Assembly (NCBI RefSeq): GCF_009905215.1
Contig: NZ_CP047593.1
Location: 1,120,900-1,184,899 of the forward strand
Reading direction: 5' to 3'
DNA length: 64,000 nt
DNA from: Tichowtungia aerotolerans
Lineage (GTDB): Bacteria; Verrucomicrobiota; Kiritimatiellia; Kiritimatiellales; Tichowtungiaceae
Below are positions 32,960 through 41,679 of the stretch, piece by piece (position 1 is the first letter of the stretch; the number at the start of each line of letters is the position of its first letter). Both the position numbers and the translations under genes were made by a program. A model generated the notes under the pieces. The model was not told the DNA's origin, did not search any database, and was given only the letters and a program-made list of their open reading frames with translations.

Positions 32960-33871
32960 CTACTGCAGGTTCTCAATCATCCGAAGTACCGTGTCCCCAA
33001 TGGTCTGCATACTCCCGGCCGACAGCTTATCCATCGAATCTTCGGTCGTGTGCCAATAATCATTGAGTCCCGGAGCCGACCCGAACTCAAAATCAATCAC
33101 GTCAATGGCCGGCATGCCCGCCAGCAAAAACGGCACATGGTCATCCAGAATGGATCCTTTGCCTAAACTGAACACGGACCGTGTGCCGACTTCATGAGCA
33201 GCAAAGAACAGCTCTTTAATCAGCGTCTGGGAACTGTTGCGCGGCACGGTGACATTCAGATCCGCATCCCCGATCATATCGAGCACAATCACAGCCTCCA
33301 CATGCGGCACCCCGCCGCCTTCGGCAATCTGCTGCGCCAGCCGTCGACTGCCGTGCAGGCCATCGTTGGGCGCATACTCACGACTGCACTCCTCCCCATC
33401 AAAAAAGGCGACCAGAAACTCTGTTTCATACGGCCCTTTTTCAGACAACACCCGCGCCAGCTCCAGCAAAACCCCGGAGCTCGATCCGGAATCATTCGCA
33501 CCTTCAAAATCCGGCGAAATCCCGGATTTAGTATCAAAATGAGATCCCAGCACAATCAGGCGCGGTGTTTTACCGGGGAGCCGTCCCAGCACATTATTGA
33601 AAATCCGCTTCCCGTCCGGAGTTTCCTCCGTAAAGGTGTCGATTTTGGTCTTAAGTCCAAACTCCTTAAGCTTCCGCTCCAAGTGAACCGCCGCGCGCCG
33701 CGCGCCACCCGTTCCCGCATCGCGCGGGCGAATGGCAACCAACTCTTCCGTTTCAGCAAATGCCTTTGCGCCATCAAATCCGGATGATCCCGCTGGAGAA
33801 CAGCCGGCTATAACCAAAAGTTCCAAACATTGGAAAACCGTTAGTCCAATTTTCCAATATTTGGAACCCAT
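32960..33871 (-). CDS. M28-family zinc aminopeptidase lipoprotein
   Basis: A lipoprotein peptidase of 303 residues. The signal ends in LLVIAGC, a lipobox with Cys for lipid attachment. The peptidase has the co-catalytic zinc ligands in order: GSHFDTK (His, Asp), EGANDSGS (Asp), FFDGEECS (Glu pair), VLDMIGDAD (Asp) and YWHTTEDS (His). Glutaminyl cyclases share this fold, so cyclase activity is an alternative. Most of the signal peptide, YWKIGLTVFQCLE, is translated from a palindrome pair 31 bp apart (33821-33866). The start at 33871 has a poor ribosome site; an ATG at 33916 is possible but would put 45 bases of non-signal sequence in front. Confidence 0.88.
   Translation of the reverse strand: MGSKYWKIGLTVFQCLELLVIAGCSPAGSSGFDGAKAFAETEELVAIRPRDAGTGGARRAAVHLERKLKEFGLKTKIDTFTEETPDGKRIFNNVLGRLPGKTPRLIVLGSHFDTKSGISPDFEGANDSGSSSGVLLELARVLSEKGPYETEFLVAFFDGEECSREYAPNDGLHGSRRLAQQIAEGGGVPHVEAVIVLDMIGDADLNVTVPRNSSQTLIKELFFAAHEVGTRSVFSLGKGSILDDHVPFLLAGMPAIDVIDFEFGSAPGLNDYWHTTEDSMDKLSAGSMQTIGDTVLRMIENLQ
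33821..33866. repeat. Palindrome pair forming a lipoprotein signal peptide
   Basis: TTCCAA-ACA-TTGGAA (33821) and TTCCAA-TAT-TTGGAA (33852), 31 bp apart, are read as YWK and FQCLE inside the signal peptide of the M28 peptidase. Confidence 0.9.
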
Positions 33872-33949
33872 AGCATGGGAGCATCGATTGCCTTTTCCAC
33901 GGGCTGGAAATTTCATGAGCAGACTCGCAATGATAGGGGCATCCGCGCC

Positions 33950-34966
33950 CTATGCTGTTTTTGCATGGGCGGCTTCGGTAATTTTCTGAACCAGTTCGTC
34001 GCAGAGTTTCGGGTCTTCGAGCAGCGCTTTGCGGGCGCCTTCGCGGCCCTGCCCGAGCTGCTGGCCGTCACAGGAAAGCCAGGAACCTTTTTTGTCGATC
34101 AGACCATATTCAACGCCGGCATCAATGATGGAGCCCGTGTAGGAAATGCCTTCTGCATACAGGATATCGAACTCCGCCAGCGTAAACGGCGGCGCCACCT
34201 TGTTTTTGACCACCTTCACTTTGGTGCGGTTGCCGTATACTGAGCCCGAGGTGTCCTTGAGCTGACCGATCCGGCGAATGTCCAAGCGAACGGACGAGTA
34301 AAACTTGAGCGCGCGGCCGCCGGGTGTGGTTTCCGGGCTGCCGAACATCACACCGACTTTTTCGCGAATCTGGTTCGTGAAAATGCAGGAACAGTTAGTG
34401 CGGTTGATGGCCGACGTCAGCTTGCGAAGCGCCTGGCTCATCAGACGTGCCTGCAGACCAACGTGTGACTGCCCCATTTCGCCGTCAAGCTCGGCCTGCG
34501 GCGCGAGCGCGGCGACGGAGTCGACCACGACCAGATCAATGGACCCGCTCTTCACCAGCGTTTCGCAAATGTTGAGCGCTTCTTCGCCGGAGTCGGGCTG
34601 AGAAACCAGCAGGTTATCCACATCGACGCCGATTTTTTTGGCGTAGGATGGATCGAGCGCGTGCTCGGTGTCAATAAACGCTGCAGTACCGCCGCCCTTC
34701 TGGACATTCGCAATAATGTGCGAGCACAGCGTGGTTTTTCCGGAGGATTCCGGACCGTAAATTTCAACTACGCGACCTCTGGGAATTCCACCGATTCCGA
34801 GCGCGAGGTCAAGCGTCAAAGCTCCCGTGGAAATATGGGAAATTGTTTTGGGAGCCTCCTGATCGCCCAGGCGAACAATCGCTCCGTCTCCGTACTGTTT
34901 CTTGATGTCAGCCAGCACAGCGTCAAGACTGACGCCACCTTCTTTAGAACTTTTTTTAGCAGCCAT
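33950..34966 (-). CDS. recA: Recombinase RecA
   Basis: A full-length RecA of 338 residues, the strand-exchange and SOS coprotease protein. Walker A is GPESSGKTT, Walker [11 protein letters not shown], with [18 protein letters not shown], the L2 loop [20 protein letters not shown] and [18 protein letters not shown] start at ATG 34966 ([11 protein letters not shown]); a TTG three codons upstream is unlikely. The Shine-Dalgarno is weak. I searched the upstream region by eye for a LexA-type box and saw none I would defend. No palindrome copy lies inside, as for gapA and topA. Confidence 0.98.
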   Translation of the reverse strand: MAAKKSSKEGGVSLDAVLADIKKQYGDGAIVRLGDQEAPKTISHISTGALTLDLALGIGGIPRGRVVEIYGPESSGKTTLCSHIIANVQKGGGTAAFIDTEHALDPSYAKKIGVDVDNLLVSQPDSGEEALNICETLVKSGSIDLVVVDSVAALAPQAELDGEMGQSHVGLQARLMSQALRKLTSAINRTNCSCIFTNQIREKVGVMFGSPETTPGGRALKFYSSVRLDIRRIGQLKDTSGSVYGNRTKVKVVKNKVAPPFTLAEFDILYAEGISYTGSIIDAGVEYGLIDKKGSWLSCDGQQLGQGREGARKALLEDPKLCDELVQKITEAAHAKTA

Positions 34967-35085
34967 AGTTCGCAAAGCCTACACCGCTGATCAAATTGTT
35001 CAAGCGCGGAACACGCCTGCCTCAAAGATTACGGCTTCCGGAAAACAAAGTCCCCTTCCATCATCAAAGAAAAGAAACAGATAGC

Positions 35086-35115
35086 TTGAAAAGAAACCTT
35101 TAAATTCATTATGAT
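35086..35115 (+). promoter_or_regulatory. Promoter of the exported protein at 35152
   Basis: TTGAAA (35086-35091), an 18-bp spacer and TATGAT (35110-35115), close to the sigma70 consensus. It lies in the divergent region shared with recA. Confidence 0.6.
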
Positions 35116-35151
35116 CTTCAAATGTTAGCTTCAATTAGAAAGGACTCCCTC

Positions 35152-35703
35152 ATGCAAACCGTACGTCTCATACTTGCATTCCTGGCCCTCGGCCTCTACT
35201 CCACCGCCGCCGAAGTTTCCGAAGAAATGGCAAAACTTCAGGATGAGTATAAAGGACACATGAAGATTTGGGCCGTCGAAGATGATGAGGAGGAAAGCTC
35301 CAGCGGTAGAGAATACTTTCTCTTAAAGTTTGAGTCGCGCCAAGATGTTCGCGATCGCCACCTAAACTACGAAATGCATGCCGCTATACAACTGACCGAC
35401 AAAAAAACCGATCAGGTTGTCTACGCAGAGGCAACTGCCGTTCCAAGTGAATTACCCCCTGATGATTTCTACGCAGACCATACAAAATGGGAATTGAAAA
35501 TTCCTTTCGGGGATATGAAAAAGCCTAAACTGACCGCATCGGCAATCGAATTTGGGTTTATTAGAAACGGACAGTTTATTCCGATTGCCGTGGATTACGA
35601 CAAAGTGGATAGCATGGAAGAGATCGTCAACAGTAGCGCAAAAGAAGTAAAACCAAAATCGTTCCGCCACAGCCACTATGCGTATAACGAAATCTATGAC
35701 TGA
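35152..35703 (+). CDS. Exported protein of unknown function
   Basis: A 183-residue protein with a good signal peptide (MQTVRLILAFLALGLYSTAA). The mature part is acidic at first (AVEDDEEESSSGREY) and then beta-rich (LNYEMHAAIQLTDKKTDQVVYAEATA, TKWELKIPFGDMKKPKLTASAIEFGF). AAGGA lies eight bases before the ATG at 35152; an in-frame start at 35122 lacks a ribosome site and a signal. I recognise no family. It ends 16 bp from the convergent 2H phosphoesterase gene. Confidence 0.75.
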   Translation: MQTVRLILAFLALGLYSTAAEVSEEMAKLQDEYKGHMKIWAVEDDEEESSSGREYFLLKFESRQDVRDRHLNYEMHAAIQLTDKKTDQVVYAEATAVPSELPPDDFYADHTKWELKIPFGDMKKPKLTASAIEFGFIRNGQFIPIAVDYDKVDSMEEIVNSSAKEVKPKSFRHSHYAYNEIYD

Positions 35704-35718
35704 TTGATCGGATTGCGT

Positions 35719-36219
35719 TTACAATCCTAACTCTTCCCAAAAATCCACATCCTCCCAGCGCCCGGTTTCCGGGCGCACGAGCATCAGGGAGTTAAAGCAG
35801 ACAGCGGGCGGCACATTGAGTGTCGCCCGCAATGCGTTTCGGTCAACGCGCGAGGCGTTGAAGCCGTAAAGCAGACTCAGATGCGGGCCGATTTTCGGAG
35901 CATGCGAACCGGGCAGTTGCGCGGCAGATTTCTTGAAAAGATCAGTCTTTCCCCCCAATCGCAAAACGAAATAGGTCGACCAATGTTCGGTCCAGTCAAT
36001 TCCGGCGCTCTGCAGCTCCAGCGGAAACTCGACCGGAAGTTTTCTAACCTGCTTGATCAGTTCCGACTCCGAATTTTTCCAAACTCCGGAACAAAGCGTG
36101 GCGTGCGGAACAAACGTCGGCGTCTTAAACTCTGCTGCCAGTGAATCAATGATTTGCTGCAAGGGTTCACGCTGTTCTTCACACGGCACCAGCCAAACAG
36201 CATACGCAAAGCCGCTCAC
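35719..36219 (-). CDS. 2H phosphoesterase (cyclic phosphodiesterase / 2'-5' RNA ligase type)
   Basis: A 166-residue protein with the two defining histidine motifs of the 2H superfamily: VPHATLCSG near residue 38 and IGPHLSLLYGF near residue 112. The size and the YAVWLVPCEEQ start resemble plant and yeast cyclic phosphodiesterases that open ADP-ribose 1'',2''-cyclic phosphate. A near-perfect palindrome (36077-36091) encodes GVWKNSES right after the first motif. It overlaps the photolyase gene by four bases and so is co-translated with it. RNA-end processing is the alternative role. Confidence 0.85.
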   Translation of the reverse strand: MSGFAYAVWLVPCEEQREPLQQIIDSLAAEFKTPTFVPHATLCSGVWKNSESELIKQVRKLPVEFPLELQSAGIDWTEHWSTYFVLRLGGKTDLFKKSAAQLPGSHAPKIGPHLSLLYGFNASRVDRNALRATLNVPPAVCFNSLMLVRPETGRWEDVDFWEELGL

Positions 36220-37565
36220 AACCGCTCCACCTTTTCGACATAGGCATTAATGTCGCATTTGCGTTTGAGACCCGCGGCGTTCATATAACGCGTTTTCCCA
36301 AAAACCGGGCGCGCCGCCCAGGCCGTGTCGTGTTTGCCGAAAACCCAGGCAACTCCGGCGTATGAATTAGGGTCGCGCCCGTCGATAAAATATTTGTTAT
36401 TGATCGCCAGCAACGTTTCAAACGCTTCCTCCGGCGACGGGCTCCACTCGAGCACTTTTTTGCCCCAATACATGCGCATGTAGTTGTGCATAAAACCGGT
36501 CACGCGCATCTCTGTCATTGCCGCGTTCCAGTATGGATCATGCGTCTGCGACTGCTCGAACTGCTCGCGCGTATAGAGATACTCGCGCTCATCCTTCGCG
36601 TGATTTTTGAGCGTCTGCTTCGCCCAGTTCGGAAGACAGGAAAACTGATCGTAGTCCGGAGTGAACCAGACAAAATTCATCGCCAGCTCGCGCCGAACAA
36701 TCAGCTGCTCGATGAACGCATCCTGCGCCTCTTTAGCCGCGTCGCTTTTCAAAACCTCCAGCGCGATGGTTAGCGGAGAAATCTGCCCAAAGTGCAAATA
36801 TGGACTCATCATCGATACATCATCGGTCTGCGGCTGGTTGCTGTGATCGCTGTACACCGCCAGACTGTTTTTGATGAACTGTTTAAGCCGCCGTTTTGCC
36901 TCTGCCGTTCCGCCTTTAAACGACTTAACCGCGCCGACGCTTCGATCGAGTTTCAGGTTTCCAATGGTTGGAACTTGTCGGCTCAGTTTTTCCAGCCCTT
37001 GAAACCATTCCCGTGCCGCAACGCAGTTGCTTGCCAATGGCTGAAGAAATTCGTTGAGGTTTCGATGGATTTTGGGGCGAAGGGTGCGGGCCATGTATTC
37101 GGGTTTGTCGGAGGCGGTTTCGACCGGCACCACAACGTCGCTCTCAACTTCGACGACCTCACAGTCCGATTCGTCGGCGACCCGCGCGCGCCACTCAGCC
37201 TGATGGCGCAGATAGCCCATATCGCACACAATCAGCGCGGCCTCTTTGCCGGCTTCAATGGCAACGTCTGCCGGATGACCGCGACCGATAAACGCGCCGA
37301 TGCCGCGTTTTTCCAAAGTTTGGAAAACTTCTTCGAGCCCCTGAAGCATGAAGGCGTAGTGGCGCTCGTTGGCTTCGGGGTAGTCGTCCATCAGACCGAA
37401 AACGACAGCCACAGGAAGGGTCCATTGATTGGCGCGCTCAATCGCGTATTCGAGCGCATGGTTCCATTCGGCGCGCTGGCTCTGCTGCATCCAGTAGAGA
37501 ACAAACCCGCCGGATTGCCGGACGGGTTTGTCGTTCAGTTTATGAATGCGCGCCGGATGAATCAT
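36216..37565 (-). CDS. phr: Class II CPD photolyase
   Basis: A 449-residue light-dependent repair enzyme for cyclobutane pyrimidine dimers. The N-terminal FVLYWMQQSQRAEWNHALE and the C-terminal FAD-binding blocks MSPYLHFGQISP, FIEQLIVRRELAMNFVWF, GFMHNYMRMYWGKKVLEW and DGRDPNSYAGVAWVFGKHD are those of class II, the animal-plant-archaea-like class. A palindrome pair (36959-37004) encodes WFQGLEKLSRQVPTIGN, and a single copy at 37311-37325 encodes FQTLEKRG. It shares a four-base overlap with the 2H gene and lies just after a ferritin-like gene. Confidence 0.96.
   Translation of the reverse strand: MIHPARIHKLNDKPVRQSGGFVLYWMQQSQRAEWNHALEYAIERANQWTLPVAVVFGLMDDYPEANERHYAFMLQGLEEVFQTLEKRGIGAFIGRGHPADVAIEAGKEAALIVCDMGYLRHQAEWRARVADESDCEVVEVESDVVVPVETASDKPEYMARTLRPKIHRNLNEFLQPLASNCVAAREWFQGLEKLSRQVPTIGNLKLDRSVGAVKSFKGGTAEAKRRLKQFIKNSLAVYSDHSNQPQTDDVSMMSPYLHFGQISPLTIALEVLKSDAAKEAQDAFIEQLIVRRELAMNFVWFTPDYDQFSCLPNWAKQTLKNHAKDEREYLYTREQFEQSQTHDPYWNAAMTEMRVTGFMHNYMRMYWGKKVLEWSPSPEEAFETLLAINNKYFIDGRDPNSYAGVAWVFGKHDTAWAARPVFGKTRYMNAAGLKRKCDINAYVEKVERL
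36959..37004. repeat. Palindrome pair inside the photolyase gene
   Basis: TTCCAA-TGG-TTGGAA (36959) and TTCCAG-CCC-TTGAAA (36990; right arm one mismatch), 31 bp apart, encode VPTIGN and WFQGLEK. Confidence 0.85.
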
Positions 37566-37569
37566 CGGC

Positions 37570-38079
37570 TTATTTCTTCAGGCCGTAATGCTGCACCATC
37601 AGGTTGAGGTCTTCGAGCAGATCCTGCAGGTCCTGTTCATGCTCGATCTCCTGTTCAATAATCTGCAGCGCGATATTATAGGTGATCTGATCGGTGTCGC
37701 GCGTCTTTTTCATCAAGTCGTTATAGACGCTGATGGCGCACTGTTCGCCGCGGATATTCTGTTCGAGCACGGCCTGTACAAAGGGGTCGGTCGGCGGCTC
37801 GTATTCGCAGTTGGTGAGTGTGAACCAGTCGGCCGGCGTGAGGATCGGCGTGCCGCCGAGCTGCACGATGCGATCCGAGACGAGTTCGGCATGCTGCATT
37901 TCTTCGGTGGCATGCTGAAGCAGTTCAGCGATAACCGCATCTTTCATCGGCCCGGCAACGACTTTGGTGCCAATCCAGTACTGGTAGTGAGCCAGCCATT
38001 CGTCAGCAAGAGCTTTGTTCAACAGTGTCAGCAGTTCATTGACGTCCATGCCGACGATTTCAATTCCACGACTTCCCAT
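37570..38079 (-). CDS. Ferritin-like / bacterioferritin-type protein
   Basis: A four-helix bundle protein of 169 residues. Metal-ligand motifs are in order: ADEWLAHYQYWIG, ATEEMQHAELVSDRI, EQNIRGEQCAISVY and EQEIEHEQDLQDLL, with Glu and His at ferritin diiron positions. The LGGTPILTPADW stretch between helices is typical of bacterioferritin and DPSL proteins. It should store iron or detoxify peroxide. The start has AGGAGGGAAATC upstream. Its place beside photolyase hints at a stress-protection cluster. The heme Met of true Bfr is not obvious. Confidence 0.88.
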   Translation of the reverse strand: MGSRGIEIVGMDVNELLTLLNKALADEWLAHYQYWIGTKVVAGPMKDAVIAELLQHATEEMQHAELVSDRIVQLGGTPILTPADWFTLTNCEYEPPTDPFVQAVLEQNIRGEQCAISVYNDLMKKTRDTDQITYNIALQIIEQEIEHEQDLQDLLEDLNLMVQHYGLKK

Positions 38080-38146
38080 GATTTCCCTCCTGTTGCTGTT
38101 AGAAACAGAATCTTACGCCGGGATGAAAAGAAATGCAAGCGACAGG

Positions 38147-39049
38147 TCATGAGAGGATAATAAGGACTACGCCGATCAATACACCGGCCAGCGCCCAGGC
38201 TTTCATCCGGCGGTTGACATCACCGAACAGAAGAGAACCGACCGTAAAAGAAACAACAACGCTGCTGCGGCGCAGAATGGAAAGCACCACGATCAGCGAG
38301 GCGGGGTTGCGGACTGCGTGAAAATAAATCAGGTCGGCGGAGGTCAGCAGCAGACCGATGAGCGGAATGCTCCAGCGCCATTTAAAAGGCGTGGTTTTGC
38401 TGCGGTTCGGCAGCCAGAAGAGCAGAACTGTCAAGCCAAACAGGATCATATTGTAGAACGCAAACCAGAACTGCACCAGCATCGGGGCATAGCCCTGCTG
38501 CTGGAGCAGATATTTGTCGTACAGCGCGCTGAGCGTGCCGACCAGCGTAGCCAGGAAAATAAACAGGATCCAGCGACTGCGGTGAAAGTCAACGCCTTCT
38601 TTGCGACCAATCAGCGAAAACGCAAAATAGGACAGAAACACCACGGCCATTCCGGCCCACTGCATCGGCTCAGGACGTTCATGAAACAGCAGCAATGCGC
38701 CGATCAGCGTCCAGACCGGCCCGGAGGCTCGAACCGGCGAGACGATCGAAATCGGCAGGTGCTTCATCGCGAAATAGGCCAGCGTCCAGGAAATGAAAAT
38801 GATGAATGATTTCGCGAACAGGTGCAGGTGCTGAGCCGGTGTTGCCTCCGGCAGATAGAAGCAGCTCTGCTCCATCATTTCCGGAGCCCAATGCATACCG
38901 CCCAGCACTGCCAGCATCGGAAGAAACGAGGCCAATGTTGAAAAGAAAAGGACCGGAAGCACCGCGTTATGATTGAGTGCATGCTTTTTACATACATCGT
39001 AAAATCCGAGCAGTACCGAAGAAATCAGCCCGAGCGCAATCCACAGCAT
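38147..39049 (-). CDS. EamA/DMT-family transporter
   Basis: A 300-residue inner membrane protein with ten predicted helices in two EamA halves. The first half starts MLWIALGLISSVLLGFYDVCKK; the second carries DLIYFHAVRNPASLIVVLSIL and SSVVVSFTVGSLLFGD. It shares one base with the stop of the ABC-F gene (TGATG), so it is translationally coupled to it. Members export amino acids, nucleotides or other metabolites; the substrate cannot be told. Confidence 0.88.
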   Translation of the reverse strand: MLWIALGLISSVLLGFYDVCKKHALNHNAVLPVLFFSTLASFLPMLAVLGGMHWAPEMMEQSCFYLPEATPAQHLHLFAKSFIIFISWTLAYFAMKHLPISIVSPVRASGPVWTLIGALLLFHERPEPMQWAGMAVVFLSYFAFSLIGRKEGVDFHRSRWILFIFLATLVGTLSALYDKYLLQQQGYAPMLVQFWFAFYNMILFGLTVLLFWLPNRSKTTPFKWRWSIPLIGLLLTSADLIYFHAVRNPASLIVVLSILRRSSVVVSFTVGSLLFGDVNRRMKAWALAGVLIGVVLIILS

Positions 39050-40803
39050 CAGGAGTGTTCCTCTAACTCGGCCCAGCGCTCATACGCGGCTTCGAGTTCC
39101 TTCGGAACGGCTTCGGCACGCTCGGTGGTCTTCCGGATTTCTTCGGGATCGCGCCGGTAAAAATCAGGATCGTTAAGCGTAGCGGTAAGTGTTTCGAGTT
39201 CTGCTTCGAGCGCTTCAATCGTTTTGGGAAGCTCCTTCAGCTCGTACCGCTCCTTATTGGTCAGTTTTCGCGTCCGCGTTTTCTGCGGTTCCGTCGTTTT
39301 CTGAACCATCTCCGCGGATTCTTTGCGATAAGAAGACTGCTGGACCCAGTCATCGTAACCGCCGGCATATTCGCCAAGGCCGTTTTCTTCGAAAACAATT
39401 GTGGAGGTCACCACATTATTCAAAAAGGCGCGGTCATGGCTGACCAGCAGAACCGTCCCCTGATACTCCGCAAGCATTTCTTCGAGCATATCGAGCGTTT
39501 CAACATCCAGATCGTTCGTTGGCTCGTCAAGCACCAGCACGTTGGACGGCTGGGCAAACAGCTTGGCGAGCATCAGGCGGTTGCGCTCTCCGCCGGAGAG
39601 CGAACCAACCGGCTGGTCCGCGTCGGCCGGCGAAAAAAGGAAATTGCGCAGATAGCCCATCACGTGCTGCCGCCCGGACGGAGTCTGAACATATTCATTA
39701 TCTGCGCAAAGATTCCACTTCACACTTTTGTTTTCATCCAGCTTCTGGCGGTGCTGATCGAAATAGGCCACCTCCAGCCGCGTCCCGTTGCGCACCTCGC
39801 CGGCTGTCGGCGCCAGCGTCCCAAGCATCGTATTAATCAGCGTTGTTTTCCCGCAACCGTTCGGCCCGATAATCCCGATGCGGTCACCGCGCAGAATTTC
39901 CGTTGAAAACCCTGAAATCAGATCCTCGCCCTCATAGCTGCAGGAAATATGGTCCACCGTAATCACTTTACGTCCGGACTGCTCCGCCTCGTGCAGCTGA
40001 AGCTTCACCGTCCCCGACCGCTCACGGCGCTGCGAACGTTCCGCGCGCATTTTTTCGAGTTCGCGCACGCGCCCCTCGTTGCGTGTACGGCGCGCCTTGA
40101 TTCCCTTGCGGATCCAAACCTCCTCCTGCGCCAGCTTGCGGTCAAATTCCGCCCACTGCCCTTCCTCTGCGTCGAGCAGTGCCTGCCGCCGCTTGAGGTA
40201 GGTTTCATAATCGCACTCCCAGCTCGTCAGCTGCCCGCGATCAAGTTCCACAATACGGGTCGCCAGTTTCTGCAGAAAAACACGGTCGTGAGTCACAAAC
40301 AGCACCGTGCCGCGCCAGCGCGCCAGAAAGTTCTCCAACCATTGGATGGAATCAATGTCGAGATGGTTGGTCGGCTCGTCGAGAACCAGAATATCCGGCT
40401 CGTTCACCAGCGCCTTCGCCAGCAGCGCGCGGCGGCGCATGCCGCCGGAGAGCTCCGCAAACGGCTGATTCGGTTCCAGGTTCATCAGCGAAATCACTTT
40501 TTCCACCGGATGATCCAGCGCGTGCTCGTGGTTCCAATCCCTGGAAACCAGATCGAACACCGTGCCCTCAATATCCTGCGGAACCGTCTGCTGCAGTCGG
40601 GCAACCCGCACTCCGCTCCGGATCACAGTGCCGTCATCGGGCTCGAGCGTGCCGTCGACAATCTTCAACAGCGTGGACTTTCCCTCGCCGTTGCGGCCGA
40701 TCAGACAGATGCGTTCGCCCGACTCAATCTGAAGCGTAACTCCGTCGAGAAGTTTCGGTCCGCCGAATGCGATTTGAATATTCTGTAAGCTGATGAGTGC
40801 CAT
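39049..40803 (-). CDS. ABC-F ATPase (Uup type)
   Basis: A soluble protein of 584 residues with two ABC domains and no membrane part. Walker A motifs GRNGEGKST and GPNGCGKTT, signatures ELSGGMRRR and SLSGGERNR, Walker B VLDEPTNHLD and VLDEPTNDLD are intact. The linker with basic helices (KARRTRNEGRVRELEK) and the C-terminal coiled coil (KELPKTIEALEAELETL) fit the Uup subgroup, which acts on ribosomes or on DNA structures. A palindrome copy at 40532-40546 encodes SRDWNHE. It is the first gene of the unit with the EamA transporter. Confidence 0.94.
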   Translation of the reverse strand: MALISLQNIQIAFGGPKLLDGVTLQIESGERICLIGRNGEGKSTLLKIVDGTLEPDDGTVIRSGVRVARLQQTVPQDIEGTVFDLVSRDWNHEHALDHPVEKVISLMNLEPNQPFAELSGGMRRRALLAKALVNEPDILVLDEPTNHLDIDSIQWLENFLARWRGTVLFVTHDRVFLQKLATRIVELDRGQLTSWECDYETYLKRRQALLDAEEGQWAEFDRKLAQEEVWIRKGIKARRTRNEGRVRELEKMRAERSQRRERSGTVKLQLHEAEQSGRKVITVDHISCSYEGEDLISGFSTEILRGDRIGIIGPNGCGKTTLINTMLGTLAPTAGEVRNGTRLEVAYFDQHRQKLDENKSVKWNLCADNEYVQTPSGRQHVMGYLRNFLFSPADADQPVGSLSGGERNRLMLAKLFAQPSNVLVLDEPTNDLDVETLDMLEEMLAEYQGTVLLVSHDRAFLNNVVTSTIVFEENGLGEYAGGYDDWVQQSSYRKESAEMVQKTTEPQKTRTRKLTNKERYELKELPKTIEALEAELETLTATLNDPDFYRRDPEEIRKTTERAEAVPKELEAAYERWAELEEHS

Positions 40804-40917
40804 AAGGCGTTGGAATGTAGCGATTCGGATTCGGGAAACAAGCCAAACCCGCCGACTTCAATAATGAAACGTTGATTTTTAAACCCAAAACAGTAGTGTA
40901 CAACTCAGGTTTAGCCG

Positions 40918-41679
40918 ATGATTATTGTTTTATCACCCTCTAAAAGCATGGACATGAATCCGGTTGCGGATTCCGGCTTTTCGCACCCCGGATTTCTGGA
41001 CCGGTCCGAACAGCTGATTTCCAAACTTCGGAACTTTTCAACCAGTGAACTTATGGACTTTATGGCCATCAGTGAAAAGCTGGCGGAACTGAATCGGCAG
41101 CGGTTCATGGACTGGAAACAGCCCTTCTCCCTGGACAATGCCAAACAGGCCATCCTGGCCTTTACCGGCGATGTATACGACGGGCTCAATGCGCCTTCAC
41201 TGGAAAAGGCCGACCTGACCTTTGCGCAAAAGCACCTGCGCATTCTCTCCGGCCTTTACGGGGTGCTCCGCCCGCTCGACCTGATTCAACCCTACCGCCT
41301 CGAAATGGGGCGGCCGCTTCAAACCGATGGAGCATCCAGTCTTTACGAATTCTGGCGCGCCACTATCACCGAAGAACTCAACCAAATTCCCGGCGATCTG
41401 CTGGTGAATCTGGCTTCACAGGAATACTTTAAAGCCATCGATCGAAAAGCGCTCAACAAACAGATCATCAGCCCGGTGTTTAAAGACGAAAAGAACGGAA
41501 AACTGAAAATCATCAGCTTCTACGCCAAAAAAGCGCGCGGGACGATGGCGCGCTTCATCATCCAAAACCGGATTTCGAAACCGGAAGCCCTGCCGGCGTT
41601 CAACCTCGATGGCTATGAATACGCACCGGATCTTTCAACCGCATCCGCGCCCGTATTCACCCGACCGGAGCAGACGTAA
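40918..41679 (+). CDS. yaaA: YaaA family peroxide stress protein
   Basis: A 253-residue cytoplasmic protein of the DUF328 family. The start IIVLSPSKSMDM, FTGDVYDGLNAPSLE, LRILSGLYGVLRPLDLIQPYRLEMG, LVNLASQEYFKAI and FYAKKARGTMARFII are the conserved blocks. YaaA limits DNA damage from iron and peroxide in E. coli. A near-palindrome at 41019-41033 encodes SKLRNFS. It converges with and overlaps the DapA-like gene by 23 bases. The start lacks a strong ribosome site. Confidence 0.95.
   Translation: MIIVLSPSKSMDMNPVADSGFSHPGFLDRSEQLISKLRNFSTSELMDFMAISEKLAELNRQRFMDWKQPFSLDNAKQAILAFTGDVYDGLNAPSLEKADLTFAQKHLRILSGLYGVLRPLDLIQPYRLEMGRPLQTDGASSLYEFWRATITEELNQIPGDLLVNLASQEYFKAIDRKALNKQIISPVFKDEKNGKLKIISFYAKKARGTMARFIIQNRISKPEALPAFNLDGYEYAPDLSTASAPVFTRPEQT

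Noticed and set aside
34967-35151. LexA/SOS box in the recA upstream region
   Set aside because: No palindromic site resembling known LexA boxes could be found; a weak TTGAAC is not enough.
40336-40352. Palindrome-like CCAACCATTGG in the ABC-F gene
   Set aside because: It has lost the outer arms and encodes a residue stretch (QWLENFL) that is normal in ABC-F proteins.
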